DNA from: Hordeum vulgare subsp. vulgare | Lineage: Eukaryota > Streptophyta > Magnoliopsida > Poales > Poaceae | Reading direction: 5' to 3' | DNA: 64,000 bases | Assembly: GCF_904849725.1 (NCBI RefSeq) | Contig: NC_058524.1 | Coordinates: 551,865,763-551,929,762, forward strand | Shown here: piece by piece, positions 1 to 8,918 of the stretch | How positions within the stretch are numbered: the stretch's first letter is position 1 | Layout of the letters: every line of letters starts with the position of its first letter | Notes under the pieces: model-generated | The model's database searches: none | What the model saw: the letters and a program-made list of their open reading frames with translations, nothing else | Told to the model about the DNA's origin: nothing | Program-made: the position numbers and the translations under genes

Positions 1-734
1 TTGTGGCCCATGTAGACAAGTAGCGAGCATTTTACCCCTTTTAGGCAAGAGGAGTCCTAACAAGGTAGTCAGAAAAATCAGTTTCATAGCTAAAGTTCTT
101 TTGATCACAAATTTCCAAGTTAAGTATGGGTTTGATTTATTTTTTACTTCTATAGTGGTGAGTTTGTTTTTATTGTTGTTTCTCAATTTCCCTATTATTA
201 GTAGAGTTTATGCAAAAATGAACTTCACAAAGTCGAGTACTCGTTTGGTAAGGGAGAGTAAATTTAGATAAACCCTATCACATTTATTATCATAATTGTG
301 AAATCCATCCTTTTGCAACCTGATTAAGAAAAAATAGTAAGCAAAAAAGCCAGAAAGAAACAAAATTGTTATAAACCTTTGGAATGCAAATGGAATATAA
401 ATGAATCCGAGTCATTCAAATACTATCATGGGCGTTGACATCTTGTGTATTTTGACACACGAAGAGATCTCAGAGAGAATCTTGACTTTTATCTCCATTG
501 TCGTCCATGCTTGACTAAGGTTTACTTGAAACAGAAGTGTATGAGTAAAGTTAACCATACTAAACAACTGAATACAAGTCTCATATGAGTAACATGGTAA
601 CATACAATAGCTTGACTTTACGAATTAGCATGGCATTGGGGTTGGTTTCAGTTGCGATTATTGTTCTCTTTCTATTCTCCATTGTTTTGTGCACTAACAT
701 AGCCGAATACTGAAAATACTCTCAACTTTTCCAC
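1..734. other. Unannotated flank, no gene seen
   Basis: AT-rich sequence. The only open frame of note is a 63-codon minus-strand frame with no recognisable domain, which I do not call. No terminal repeats or coding similarity were recognised. It is probably older degraded repeat sequence next to the Harbinger-like element that starts at 738. Confidence 0.5.
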
Positions 735-737
735 TAA

Positions 738-1933
738 GAGCAACTCTAGCAGACCCCGTAAATCGTGGAACTGAAAAGCGATTTACAGTTTGCTCAACAA
801 GTTGTATACGGGTTCAAAAACTCCGCGGCAAAGCAGAAACCTTAACTGAAACCATATTTTTTTTTAAAATCATGTGAGGAATAAACGAGAGTAGTACGCA
901 AAAGCACGGATGATCATTCATTCATGCCATAGATTCATACACACAAAGCTCGCCGGAAGCATACCCTACCCTAAGCGGACCAAAATGGAGCTCCCTCGAG
1001 CCCAACGGGTGCGGTAGCTAACCTAAAAGGTCTCACCGGAGCCTAGGGCAGTGCTCAATCCTCGTCGGATGTGAGGTCGATATACATCTTGTCCTGCGCT
1101 ATGGCCTTCCGGCACCAGTCCTCTTCCATCTCGTCGAACGTGAGCGCCTCCGCGAGGCTCTGCTCATAGAGAACGCTTCGATTTCGGCCTCCCGTAGTCG
1201 GTGCTGCACCTCCTCTTCCTCGTCCTGCGCACTGCATGCGAGAATGTGGCCTAGATGGTGTCTGCCTCCACCGGGAGGAGGAAGTCCTTCGGCCTGACGA
1301 TGCCATCACCCCGCCGCTCCGGCTTCGCGACCACCTCCAGCTCCCGCTTGACCAGGCGGAGCGAGGGGATCTCCTTCGGCTCCCTTTTCATCGGTGCTAG
1401 CAATGAACGGGATCTCGATGCCCACATGAATCTGCTCGTGGCGGAGTAGTTGCCTGCACCGGAGAAGAGCCGTGCACGTGTGCGGTCGTACTCCTCGTCT
1501 CGCTTCGGAGGAGTGATAGTGGCAACTAAGGCCCATGGTTGGTGTACCACAGGGCTGAGTGCTTCCTCGCCGTGTCGGCGATGACGCAAGACCTGCACTC
1601 TGGGTCGTCGCCACCGCGTGGGCTGGAGCTCCAACTCCCACCCCACATCGTGGAGGATCGCTGGGTAGGGCGACGGATTTTGGCCACCAATGGCGAGAAA
1701 TCAGGGTTGGGAATTGGGAATCATGACAGCGGGGGGATAGATTTTCGCCCAATATCGGTGTCGCGGACCTGGATATATACCTCAGGAGGGGGGGGGGGGT
1801 CTGTGGACCATTGTAATTTTTTTACGGGCTGGCCCGATTATACGGGGTCTGATATGGCAAAAAAAGGACTAAACTCGTATACTCGCTAGAATTTTACGGG
1901 TTGCGAGCTTTACGGGGTCTTCTAGATTTGGTC
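738..1933. mobile_element. Non-autonomous PIF/Harbinger-like DNA transposon
   Basis: The left end reads GAGCAACTCTAGCAGACC and the right end, read on the other strand, GACCAAATCTAGAAGACC. These form imperfect terminal inverted repeats of about 25 bp that continue into CCCGTAAA on both sides. Both ends are flanked by TAA (735-737 and 1934-1936), the 3-bp TWA duplication typical of PIF/Harbinger. At 1196 bp, with no DDE transposase or Myb-like ORF visible, it must be non-autonomous. The interior holds a GC-rich minus-strand gene-like segment, described separately. Superfamily rests on TIR and TSD only. Confidence 0.75.
1055..1650 (-). pseudogene. Gene-like segment carried inside the Harbinger-like element
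   Basis: Two overlapping minus-strand frames (1251-1646 and 1055-1309) look like one product split by a frameshift near 1250-1310. The first part is basic, with two KREP/KREL-type segments (MKREPKEI and LVKRELEV) that fit the psi-K-x-E sumoylation consensus. The second ends YIDLTSDED followed by a TGA stop. IDLT followed by acidic residues is the classic form of a SUMO-interacting motif. I recognise no catalytic domain. Such GC-rich segments are common in non-autonomous grass DNA transposons and may be captured host exons or element-specific ORFs. The broken frame argues against a working gene. Function is unknown. Confidence 0.4.
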
Positions 1934-1958
1934 TAATGCAATTGACTTTGCAGCCCAC

Positions 1959-3285
1959 TGATGACCCACAAGTATAGGGGATCTATCATAGTCCTTTCGA
2001 TAAGTAAGAGTGTCGAACCCAACGAGGAGCAGAAGGATCTGACAAGTGGTTTTCAGCAAGGTAATATCTGCAAGCACTGAAATTATCGGTACCAAGTAGT
2101 TGTGTGAAAAGATGATTCATAGCAAGTAGCAAGTAACAAAAGTAACAACGATGCAACAAAGTGGCCCAATCCCTTTTGTAGCAAGGGACAAGCCTGGATA
2201 AAGTCTTATAGGAGGTAAAATGCACCCGAGGACACATGGGAATTTCTGTCAAGCTAGTTTTCATCATGTTCATATGATTCACGTTCGTTACTTTGATAGT
2301 TTGATATGTGGGTGGACCGGCGCTTGGGTACTGCCCTTACTTGGACAAGCATCCCACTTATGATTAACCCCTCTCGCAAGCATCCGCAACTACGAAAGAA
2401 GAATTAAGACAAAGTCTAACCATAACATTAAACTAGTGGATCCAAATCAGCCCCTTACGAAGCAACGCACAAACTAGGGTTTAAGCTTCTGTCACTCTAG
2501 CAACCCATCATCTACTTACTACTTTCCAATGCCTTCCTCTAGGCCCAAATAATGGTGAAGTGTTATGTAGTCGACATTCACATAACACCACTAGAGGAAA
2601 AACAACATACAACACATTAAAATATCGAACGAATACCAAATTCACATGACTACTTATAGCAAGACTTATCCCATGTCCTCAGGAACAAAAGTAACTACTC
2701 ACAAAGCATAATCATATTCATGACCAGAGAGGTAATGAGTAGCATCAAGGATCTGAACATATAATCTTCCACCGAGTAATCCAACTAGCATCAACTACAA
2801 AGAGTAATTAAGACTACTAGCAACCTTACAAGTACCAATCGGAGTCGCGAGACGGAGATTGGTTACAGGAGATGAACTAGGGTTTGGAGATGAGATGGTG
2901 CTGATGAAGATGTTGATGGTGACGAGTCCCCTCCTATGAGAGGAGTGTTGGTGATGACGATGGCGACGATTTCCCCCTCCGTGAGGGAAGTTTCCCCGGC
3001 AAGATCGTCCTACCGGAGCTCTAGATTGGTTCTGCTCAAGTTCCGCCTCGTGGCGGCGGCGAATCCTCCGAAAAGCCTCCTCCTGTTTTTTTCCAGACCG
3101 AAACCCTTCTTGTAGAAAAAGGGGGGAGCCAGTGGGCCAAAATTCCAACTGCCGGCATTCTCCCTCTTCATGTAAACCTTGCAAAATAAGAGAGAAAAGG
3201 CATAAGTATTGTACCGTGAAGTGTAATAACAGGCCAAAAAGCGATAAATATCAACATGAAAGCATGATGCAAAATGGACGTATCA
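1959..3285 (-). repeat. Element A 3' LTR (with 195-bp deletion)
   Basis: Matches 24727-26247 throughout except for a block present there and missing here near position 3138. It ends TGATGACCC on the plus side and starts TGATACGTCC on the minus strand. A polypurine tract abuts it at 3286, which identifies it as the 3' LTR of the minus-strand element. Its length is 1327 bp against 1521 bp for the partner. Confidence 0.9.
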
Positions 3286-3300
3286 ACTCCCCCAAGCTTA
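3286..3300 (-). promoter_or_regulatory. Element A polypurine tract
   Basis: On the minus strand this reads AAGCTTGGGGGAGT directly before the LTR start TGATACG. A purine run of this kind primes plus-strand DNA synthesis in LTR retrotransposons. The same tract precedes the LTRs of element B. Confidence 0.85.
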
Positions 3301-4794
3301 GACCTCGCTTGTCCTCAAGCGAAAGCCGAGATCGATAAATATGCCCACATGTTTAGGGAGAGAGGTGTCGACAAAACAAGATACGAACATGCAGGCATCA
3401 TGATCATGATCAGAACAGCAATACCATCATATCAACTCTTATGCTAAAGTGACAATTCCTTCACAAAGTAAAGCATGGATCAAGAACCTTACCGAGAATT
3501 AACAACCGATAGCATTTAGTCAATGAAGCAATTGCAATTTATCATAACATCGGAAAGAGTCAAATAAGAGCTTGTAAAGCAAATCCACATACTCAATCAT
3601 CTTTTCGTTCTCTACAATTGCTACAACTCATGTGGTACTCATGAGATCAAAGTTTCAGCTAGACACAGAGAAAGATAGGGGCTTATAGTTTTGCCTCCCA
3701 ACCATTTACCGTAATGTCAACAATAATAATTCATGAATACTTACCTCCAAGTTGACATATGAATATAGATCTTTCCCTAGCATATGACGTTAGCCAAGAA
3801 AAAGGCGGAATAAGCAATTAGTGAAGATCACCATGACTCTTTCAAGGGAAAAAAGTAAAGGTACAAGATAGTCCCTTCGCAGAGGGAAGCAGAGGTTGTC
3901 ATGCGCTTTTGAGGTTTGGATGTGTGTCGTGTTAGTGCGGAGGAACGTCACTTTATATTGCCTCCCGTGATAAAGAACTTTATTATGCAGTGTGTCATTT
4001 TTACGTCTTCCTCATCACAGGTTCACACTAATAGATCATACATATTAGGGAGCAATTTTTATTGCTTGCACCGATGACAACTTACTTGAGGGATCTTATT
4101 CAATCCATAGGTAGGTATGGTGGACTCTCATGGCAAAACTGGGTTGAAGGTTTATGGATGCACAAGTAGTATCTCTACTTGATGCGGGAGTTTTGGCTAA
4201 TATGAGGTGGAAGCAATCGTCACATGCTAAGGGATCTCTAATCATATAACATTGTTCGGAACCAAGCAAACACAATTTATTATGTTGTCTTCCTTGTCCA
4301 ACATCTACTTCTAAGCATGCAATTGTTTAGTGAGTGTTCACAATCATAGATGGTGTCAAAGATGACATATTTATATGTGAACCTCTCCTTCTTTATCACT
4401 TTCTATTAATTGCAAGAATGACCAAGGTCTACATTTGTCTACCCTCAGCAATTTTCAATCATCATTCTTTTTATATGTGAAGCCATCACTTCCCATAAGA
4501 TCATTACATGATCTTTCATGCTTTTGTTCTTTTCTCATTCTTTTGATCATGGCATGAGGCAAGGCCCTTAACTAAGACACTCTTTATTATATGGCTCATG
4601 AGCTCGAATACATCAGGGGTGACACAAAGCAAAACTCAAGCCTAAAACACTAAGACCTTTAATCTACTAGAGAAATAGAAAACTGAAAGGAACAAACTAA
4701 AACAAGGGTAAAGGCAAACGATGTGATGGTGATACGATACCGGGGCAACTCCCCCAAGCTTGGCACAAGCCAAGGGGATTTCCCATACCCATGC
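3301..4794 (-). other. Element A 3' untranslated region
   Basis: About 1.5 kb between the extra ORF and the polypurine tract. No long ORF is seen. A second copy of the purine-tract motif (AAGCTTGGGGGAGT on the minus strand) lies at about 4750-4763, just downstream of the stop of the extra ORF. Long non-coding stretches here are usual for Athila-lineage elements, where an envelope-like gene sits in some lineages; no envelope-like sequence was recognised. Confidence 0.6.
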
Positions 4795-5211
4795 TTAGTT
4801 GTCTCCCTTTGGCGGTGATGGTGGTAGAGTCGTTTTGTCCTTTGATTCCGAGAGGGCCATCAATCTTTGATTTATACCTTGGAGATCTATGATATGGTTC
4901 TCGAGCAAAACAACTTCACGAGTGAGATAAGTATTGCGAGCACGAGTTGTTTCACAAAACCTCAAGAGTTCAATCAAGGATGGAGATAGTAGGTGGAGGT
5001 AGGGTTGGAGGAAATCCACTTCTTCAACTTCTTCCTTGTTGAACACAGATTGTACTTCGTCCCACGCTTGATTCTTCTCCTTAGTTTTGCCCTTGGATTC
5101 TTTAGGTAGCCCTTCCCTGGCCCCTATGACCTCCATTCTTTTCAGATCAGCATTTACTTCTCCATAGACTTGAGGGAGATTGTTTTCCTCCACAAATTCC
5201 TGAGACGACAT
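4795..5211 (-). CDS. Extra ORF downstream of pol in element A, function unknown
   Basis: An intact 138-codon frame in the sense orientation of element A, between the end of pol and the 3' LTR, the position held by env-like or accessory ORFs in other Athila-lineage elements. The product is rich in E, K and L, starts MSSQEFVEENN and ends SPPKGDN. Residues of roughly 75-125 have the spacing of an alpha-helical or coiled-coil segment. There is no signal peptide, no transmembrane segment and no zinc knuckle, so it is not an envelope protein. It is notable that this frame is open while gag and pol of the same copy are broken. It could be a real accessory protein or a chance survivor. Confidence 0.45.
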   Translation of the reverse strand: MSSQEFVEENNLPQVYGEVNADLKRMEVIGAREGLPKESKGKTKEKNQAWDEVQSVFNKEEVEEVDFLQPYLHLLSPSLIELLRFCETTRARNTYLTREVVLLENHIIDLQGINQRLMALSESKDKTTLPPSPPKGDN

Positions 5212-5357
5212 CTTGCTCTAAATCTACGGCAGAAAACAAGCTCGAAACGAAAACAAAGGAAATTTGCGTGATACGAGGGTTAGACCTTACGGGAGAATAT
5301 ATAATGATTTTTGTTCGACCAGAAGGAGTACTCCGCAAGAAAACGGAGTCCGGGAGG

Positions 5358-5436
5358 CACACGAGGTGGCCACAAGCCCCCCAGGCGCGGCCAGGGGGGT
5401 GGCCCGTGCCTGGCAGGCTTGTCGCCTCCTCGTGCG
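5358..5436. repeat. GC-rich inverted-repeat module in element A leader of the 3' region
   Basis: Contains GGCCACAAGCC on the left and GGCTTGTCGCC on the right around a GC-rich core with GCGCGGCC. The outer arms (CACGAGG and CCTCGTG) also pair. Closely related modules occur in the LTRs of A and B, inside B, and in solo LTR G, so this is a shared structural unit rather than a local accident. Confidence 0.6.
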
Positions 5437-5499
5437 CTTTCCGGACTACTTGAAATTTTTTTATTTTTCTAAATATTCCAAAAGGGAGAAAAATTCCTA

Positions 5500-5817
5500 C
5501 TGGAAAAGTTTTGGAGTGTGTTTACTTACCGAATCACATACCTCTTCATTTTCGGAGTCTGAAAAAGGCTGATAAATATCCCTTAGGTATTCCTCCGGAG
5601 TTATGGTATTGATAATATTGCTTTCAACATTTATGGGAGTACCTGAGATATAATGCTTGAGTATCTACCCATTTACCACTCTCGGACAATTACCTTCCGT
5701 GTTGTTGATCTTGATAGCACCGGAACGATATACTTCCTCAACAATATAGGGACCTCCCCATTTAGAGAGAAGCTTGCGTGCAAAAAATCTTAAACGAGAA
5801 TTATATAGCAAGACATA
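5500..5817 (-). pseudogene. Element A pol, integrase C-terminal tail (split by element B)
   Basis: The minus-strand translation beginning at 5817 reads YVLLYNSRLRFF and then KWGGPYIVEEVY, the usual C-terminal integrase region of Athila-type pol. It continues the frame that stops at NVGD at 20191, so insertion of B split the gene here. The flanking ATCAC at 5818-5822 and 20194-20198 is the target duplication. An in-frame TAG follows after about 50 codons. Downstream, the frame still shows a typical acidic tail (PEEYLRDIYQPF). Confidence 0.8.
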
Positions 5818-5822
5818 ATCAC

Positions 5823-6199
5823 TGATATGTCTCCATCGTATCTACTTTTCCGAACTCTTTTGCCCTTGTTTTGGACTCTAATTTGCGTGATTTGAATGGA
5901 ACTAACCCGGACTGACGCTGTTTTCAGCAGAATTGCCATGGTGTTGTTTTTGTGCAGAAATAAAAGTTCTCGGAATGTGCTGAAAATTTACGGAGATTTT
6001 TTCTCGAATAAAAGAAAAATACTTGCACAAAGATCCACGTGAGGGGGCGTGCAAGTGGGCCACAAGCCCACATGCCGCAGCCACCCCCTATGGCCACACC
6101 GTGCAGGCTTGTGGGGCCCACGTGGCACCACCGCCCCCAATCTCAGCTCTATATCTTCTGTTTCGCCTGAAAAAAAATCAGAGAGAAGGTTTCATTGCG
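5823..6199 (+). repeat. Element B first LTR, 5' fragment only
   Basis: Corresponds to the first 377 bp of the full LTR at 7248. Homology breaks at about 6199, where the sequence jumps into the element's 3' untranslated region. It carries the GC-rich inverted-repeat module at about 6040-6120. Its outer edge is a true insertion end because the target duplication ATCAC precedes it. Confidence 0.88.
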
Positions 6200-7247
6200 C
6201 TTGTGCATCCACCTCCATAAACCCAAAGTTGTGCCATATAAGTCCACCATACCTACCTATGTGCGGTATCTACCTGCCGTTCCAAGTAAATTTGCATGTG
6301 CCACTCTCTAAATCTTCAAGAAATAATCTGTTTTGCATGCCCGAACTGCTCAGGTGGTGACAGGGGGCTATTGGTATCTTCCATGCTAGGCGTGTTATGC
6401 TCGATATATGTTTATTCACTATCATTCATGAGAAAGGGGCCGATAATTGGAATTCCCAGTTCCATGCTCAAATCGAAAAGATAATTACAAACAAAACTAC
6501 CCCAGGATTGATGTTGGTATGGACGGTACCCGAGGATTCGGCTAGCCGTGGAGTGTGATTGATTGGTGGTGGGGAGTCAAAACTTTACTTTTCTGTTTGG
6601 GAACCGCCTTTAGCATGTGTAGCGTGGAAGATGTTGAGAACTCTTAGTCATTGCGTTAACAATGAAAGCATGCCACCCAAAATTATTATCTCTGTTTTCA
6701 AAAGCTTGAGCTCTGGCACCTCTGCAAATCAATGCTTCCCTCTACGAAGGGTCTGTCTATTTATGTTCCTGTTGAGTCATCCTCCTCTTACAAAAGCACA
6801 AATTAGAGAGCACCTCTGTCATTTTTATGCTTTCCTTTTAACTGTGTTGAGTGTGACTATGACTGGATGTTCATTGCCTTGAATTAGAATGTTTAGTCAG
6901 CCCTTGCTCTTTGAAGGTGCTCTGCATTTATGTTTTGCGGTCTCAGAAAGAGCTAGCGAGATACCATCTATTCGTACTGCTTCATGTTGTTTTGATTGAA
7001 GTGTTGACACTTGAGGCTTATTATTATTTGCTCGCTAGTTGATTATGCCATTGATATGAGTTTACCGTGAGACCTAGATGTCATTTGCTTATGTGGTTTG
7101 CTTGTGATGTTGCTGAAATTCTGGTTGCGAGTTAGACATAGTTGCAACAAAAAGATCAAACAGAGTTCGTCAAAGTTTTTCTTTTGTCTCTCTTAGTTTG
7201 TCAACGGAGTTGCTTGAGGACAAGCAAGGCTTTAAGCTTGGGGGAGT
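6200..7247 (+). repeat. Extra copy of element B 3' untranslated region and polypurine tract
   Basis: Nearly identical to 17553-18601, starting at TTGTGCATCCACC and ending with the polypurine tract AAGCTTGGGGGAGT immediately before an LTR. Its presence between two LTR copies shows that the left end of B is the remnant of a tandem element. Several short ORFs are open here but are the same in both copies and carry no domain. Confidence 0.88.
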
Positions 7248-8840
7248 TGATACATCTCCGTCGTATCTACTTTTCCGAACTTTTTTGCCCTTGTTTTGGA
7301 CTCTAATTTGCATGATTTGAATGGAACTAACCCGGACTGACGCTGTTTTCAGCAGAATTGCCACGGTGTTGTTTTTGTGCAGAAATAAAAGTTCTCGGAA
7401 TGTCCTGAAAAATTACGGAGATTTTTTCTGGAATAAAAGAAAAATACCTACGCAAAGATCCACGTGAGGGGGCGTGCCAGTGGGCCACAAGCCCACAGGC
7501 CGCAACCACCCCCTATGGCCGCGCCGTGTAGGGTTGTGGGGCCCACGTTGCACCACCGCCCCCAATCTCAGCTCTATATCTTCCGTTTCGCCTGGAAAAA
7601 AAAATCAGAGAGAAGGTTTCATCGCGTTTTGCGATACGGAGGCGCTGCCACATCCTGTTCTTCATCTGGAGGACAGATCTGGAGTCTGTTTCGGGCTGCG
7701 GAGAGGGGAAATCGTCGCCATCGTCATCATCAACCTTTCTCCATCGACAATTCCATGATGCTCTTCATCGTTCGTGAGTAATCTCATCGTAGGCATGCTG
7801 GACGGTGATGAGTTGGATGAGATCTATCATGTAATCGAGTTAGTTCTTGACGGGGATTGATCCCTAGTATCCACTATGTTCTAGATTGATGTTGCTAGTA
7901 CTTGGCTATGCTTAATGCTTGTCACTAGGGCCCGAGTGCCATGATTTCAGATCTGAACCTATTATGCCGTCGCCAATATATGTGTGTTTTAGATCCTATC
8001 TTGCAAGTTGTAGTCACCTACTATGTGTTATGACCCGGCAACCACGGAGTGACAATAGCCGGAACCACTCCCGGAGATGACCATAGTATGAGGAGTTCAT
8101 GTATTCACCGCGTGTTAATGCGTTGGTCCGGTTCTTTATTAAAAGGAGAACCATAATATCCCGTAGTTTCCATTAGGACCCCGCTTCCACGGGAGGGATG
8201 GACAATAGATGTCATTCAAGTTCTTTTCCCTAAGCACGTATGACTACATACGGAATACATGCCTAATTTAGATTGATGAACGGGAGCTAGTCACATATCT
8301 CTCTGTATTATAGCTGTTACATGATGAATCACATCCGTCACACTCATCCATCACCGATCCACTGCCTACGAGTCTTTTAGTACTGGTTCTCACTACGTTA
8401 CTTTGCCTAGGCTTGTCCCTTGCTACAAAAGGGATTGGGCCACTTTGCTGCTGCTGTCACTACTGCTGTTACTTGTTACTTTGCTGCTGCTGTCACTACT
8501 GCTGTTACTTGTTACTGTGTTGTTGCTGCTACTACTATTCCTTGCTACTCCGTTGTTACTTGTTGCAAGACTTTGTTGGCGCTAACATCCCGTCAACAAG
8601 GCTTTTTCTGGCGCCGTTGTCGGGAATTGTCAAAGCTTTTTCTGGTGCCGTTGCTATCATACTACCTTGCTACTGATACTTTGCTTGCACACACTAATCT
8701 TTCAGGTGTGGTTGAATTGACAACTCAGCTGCTAATACTTGAGAATATTCTTTATCTTCCCCTGTGAGCGAATCAATAAATTTGGGTTGAATACTCTACC
8801 CTCGAAAACTGCTGCGATCCCATACGCTTGTGGGACATGA
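7248..8840 (+). repeat. Element B full LTR (middle copy)
   Basis: 1593 bp, from TGATACATCTCC to GGGACATGA. It is preceded by a polypurine tract (a 3'-LTR context) and followed by a primer-binding site at 8851 (a 5'-LTR context), so it serves both roles. It contains the GC-rich hairpin module (about 7466-7550), a CTG/TTG-rich tandem repeat (8440-8560), and two internal primer-site-like sequences (8609-8625 and 8643-8654). Confidence 0.9.
8440..8575 (+). repeat. 36-bp tandem repeat in element B LTR
   Basis: Two nearly identical 36-bp units start CTTTGCTGCTGCTGTC and are followed by one or two decayed units. The matching stretch in the right LTR (about 19794-19915) has the same number of units, so the array predates insertion. 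The small frames open here are low-complexity artefacts. Confidence 0.7.
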
Positions 8841-8850
8841 AGGCTTTTTC

Positions 8851-8868
8851 TAGCGCCGTTGCCGGGGA
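8851..8868 (+). promoter_or_regulatory. Element B primer-binding site (tRNA-Asp type)
   Basis: Reads TAGCGCCGTTGCCGGGGA, 10 bases after the LTR. This matches the 3' end complement of tRNA-Asp used by Athila-lineage elements except for A in place of G at the second position. The lead sequence GGCTTTTTC before it also precedes the primer-site-like copies inside the LTR. Confidence 0.8.
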
Positions 8869-8918
8869 GGCACAACTATATTCTCTAAGTCACTTGGGAT
8901 TGACGTCTGCTGAACACT

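Noticed and set aside
8403..8767. Three overlapping plus-strand ORFs of 60-115 codons
   Set aside because: They translate the CTG/TTG-rich tandem repeat of the element B LTR; similar frames in the other LTR copy differ freely. Not genes.
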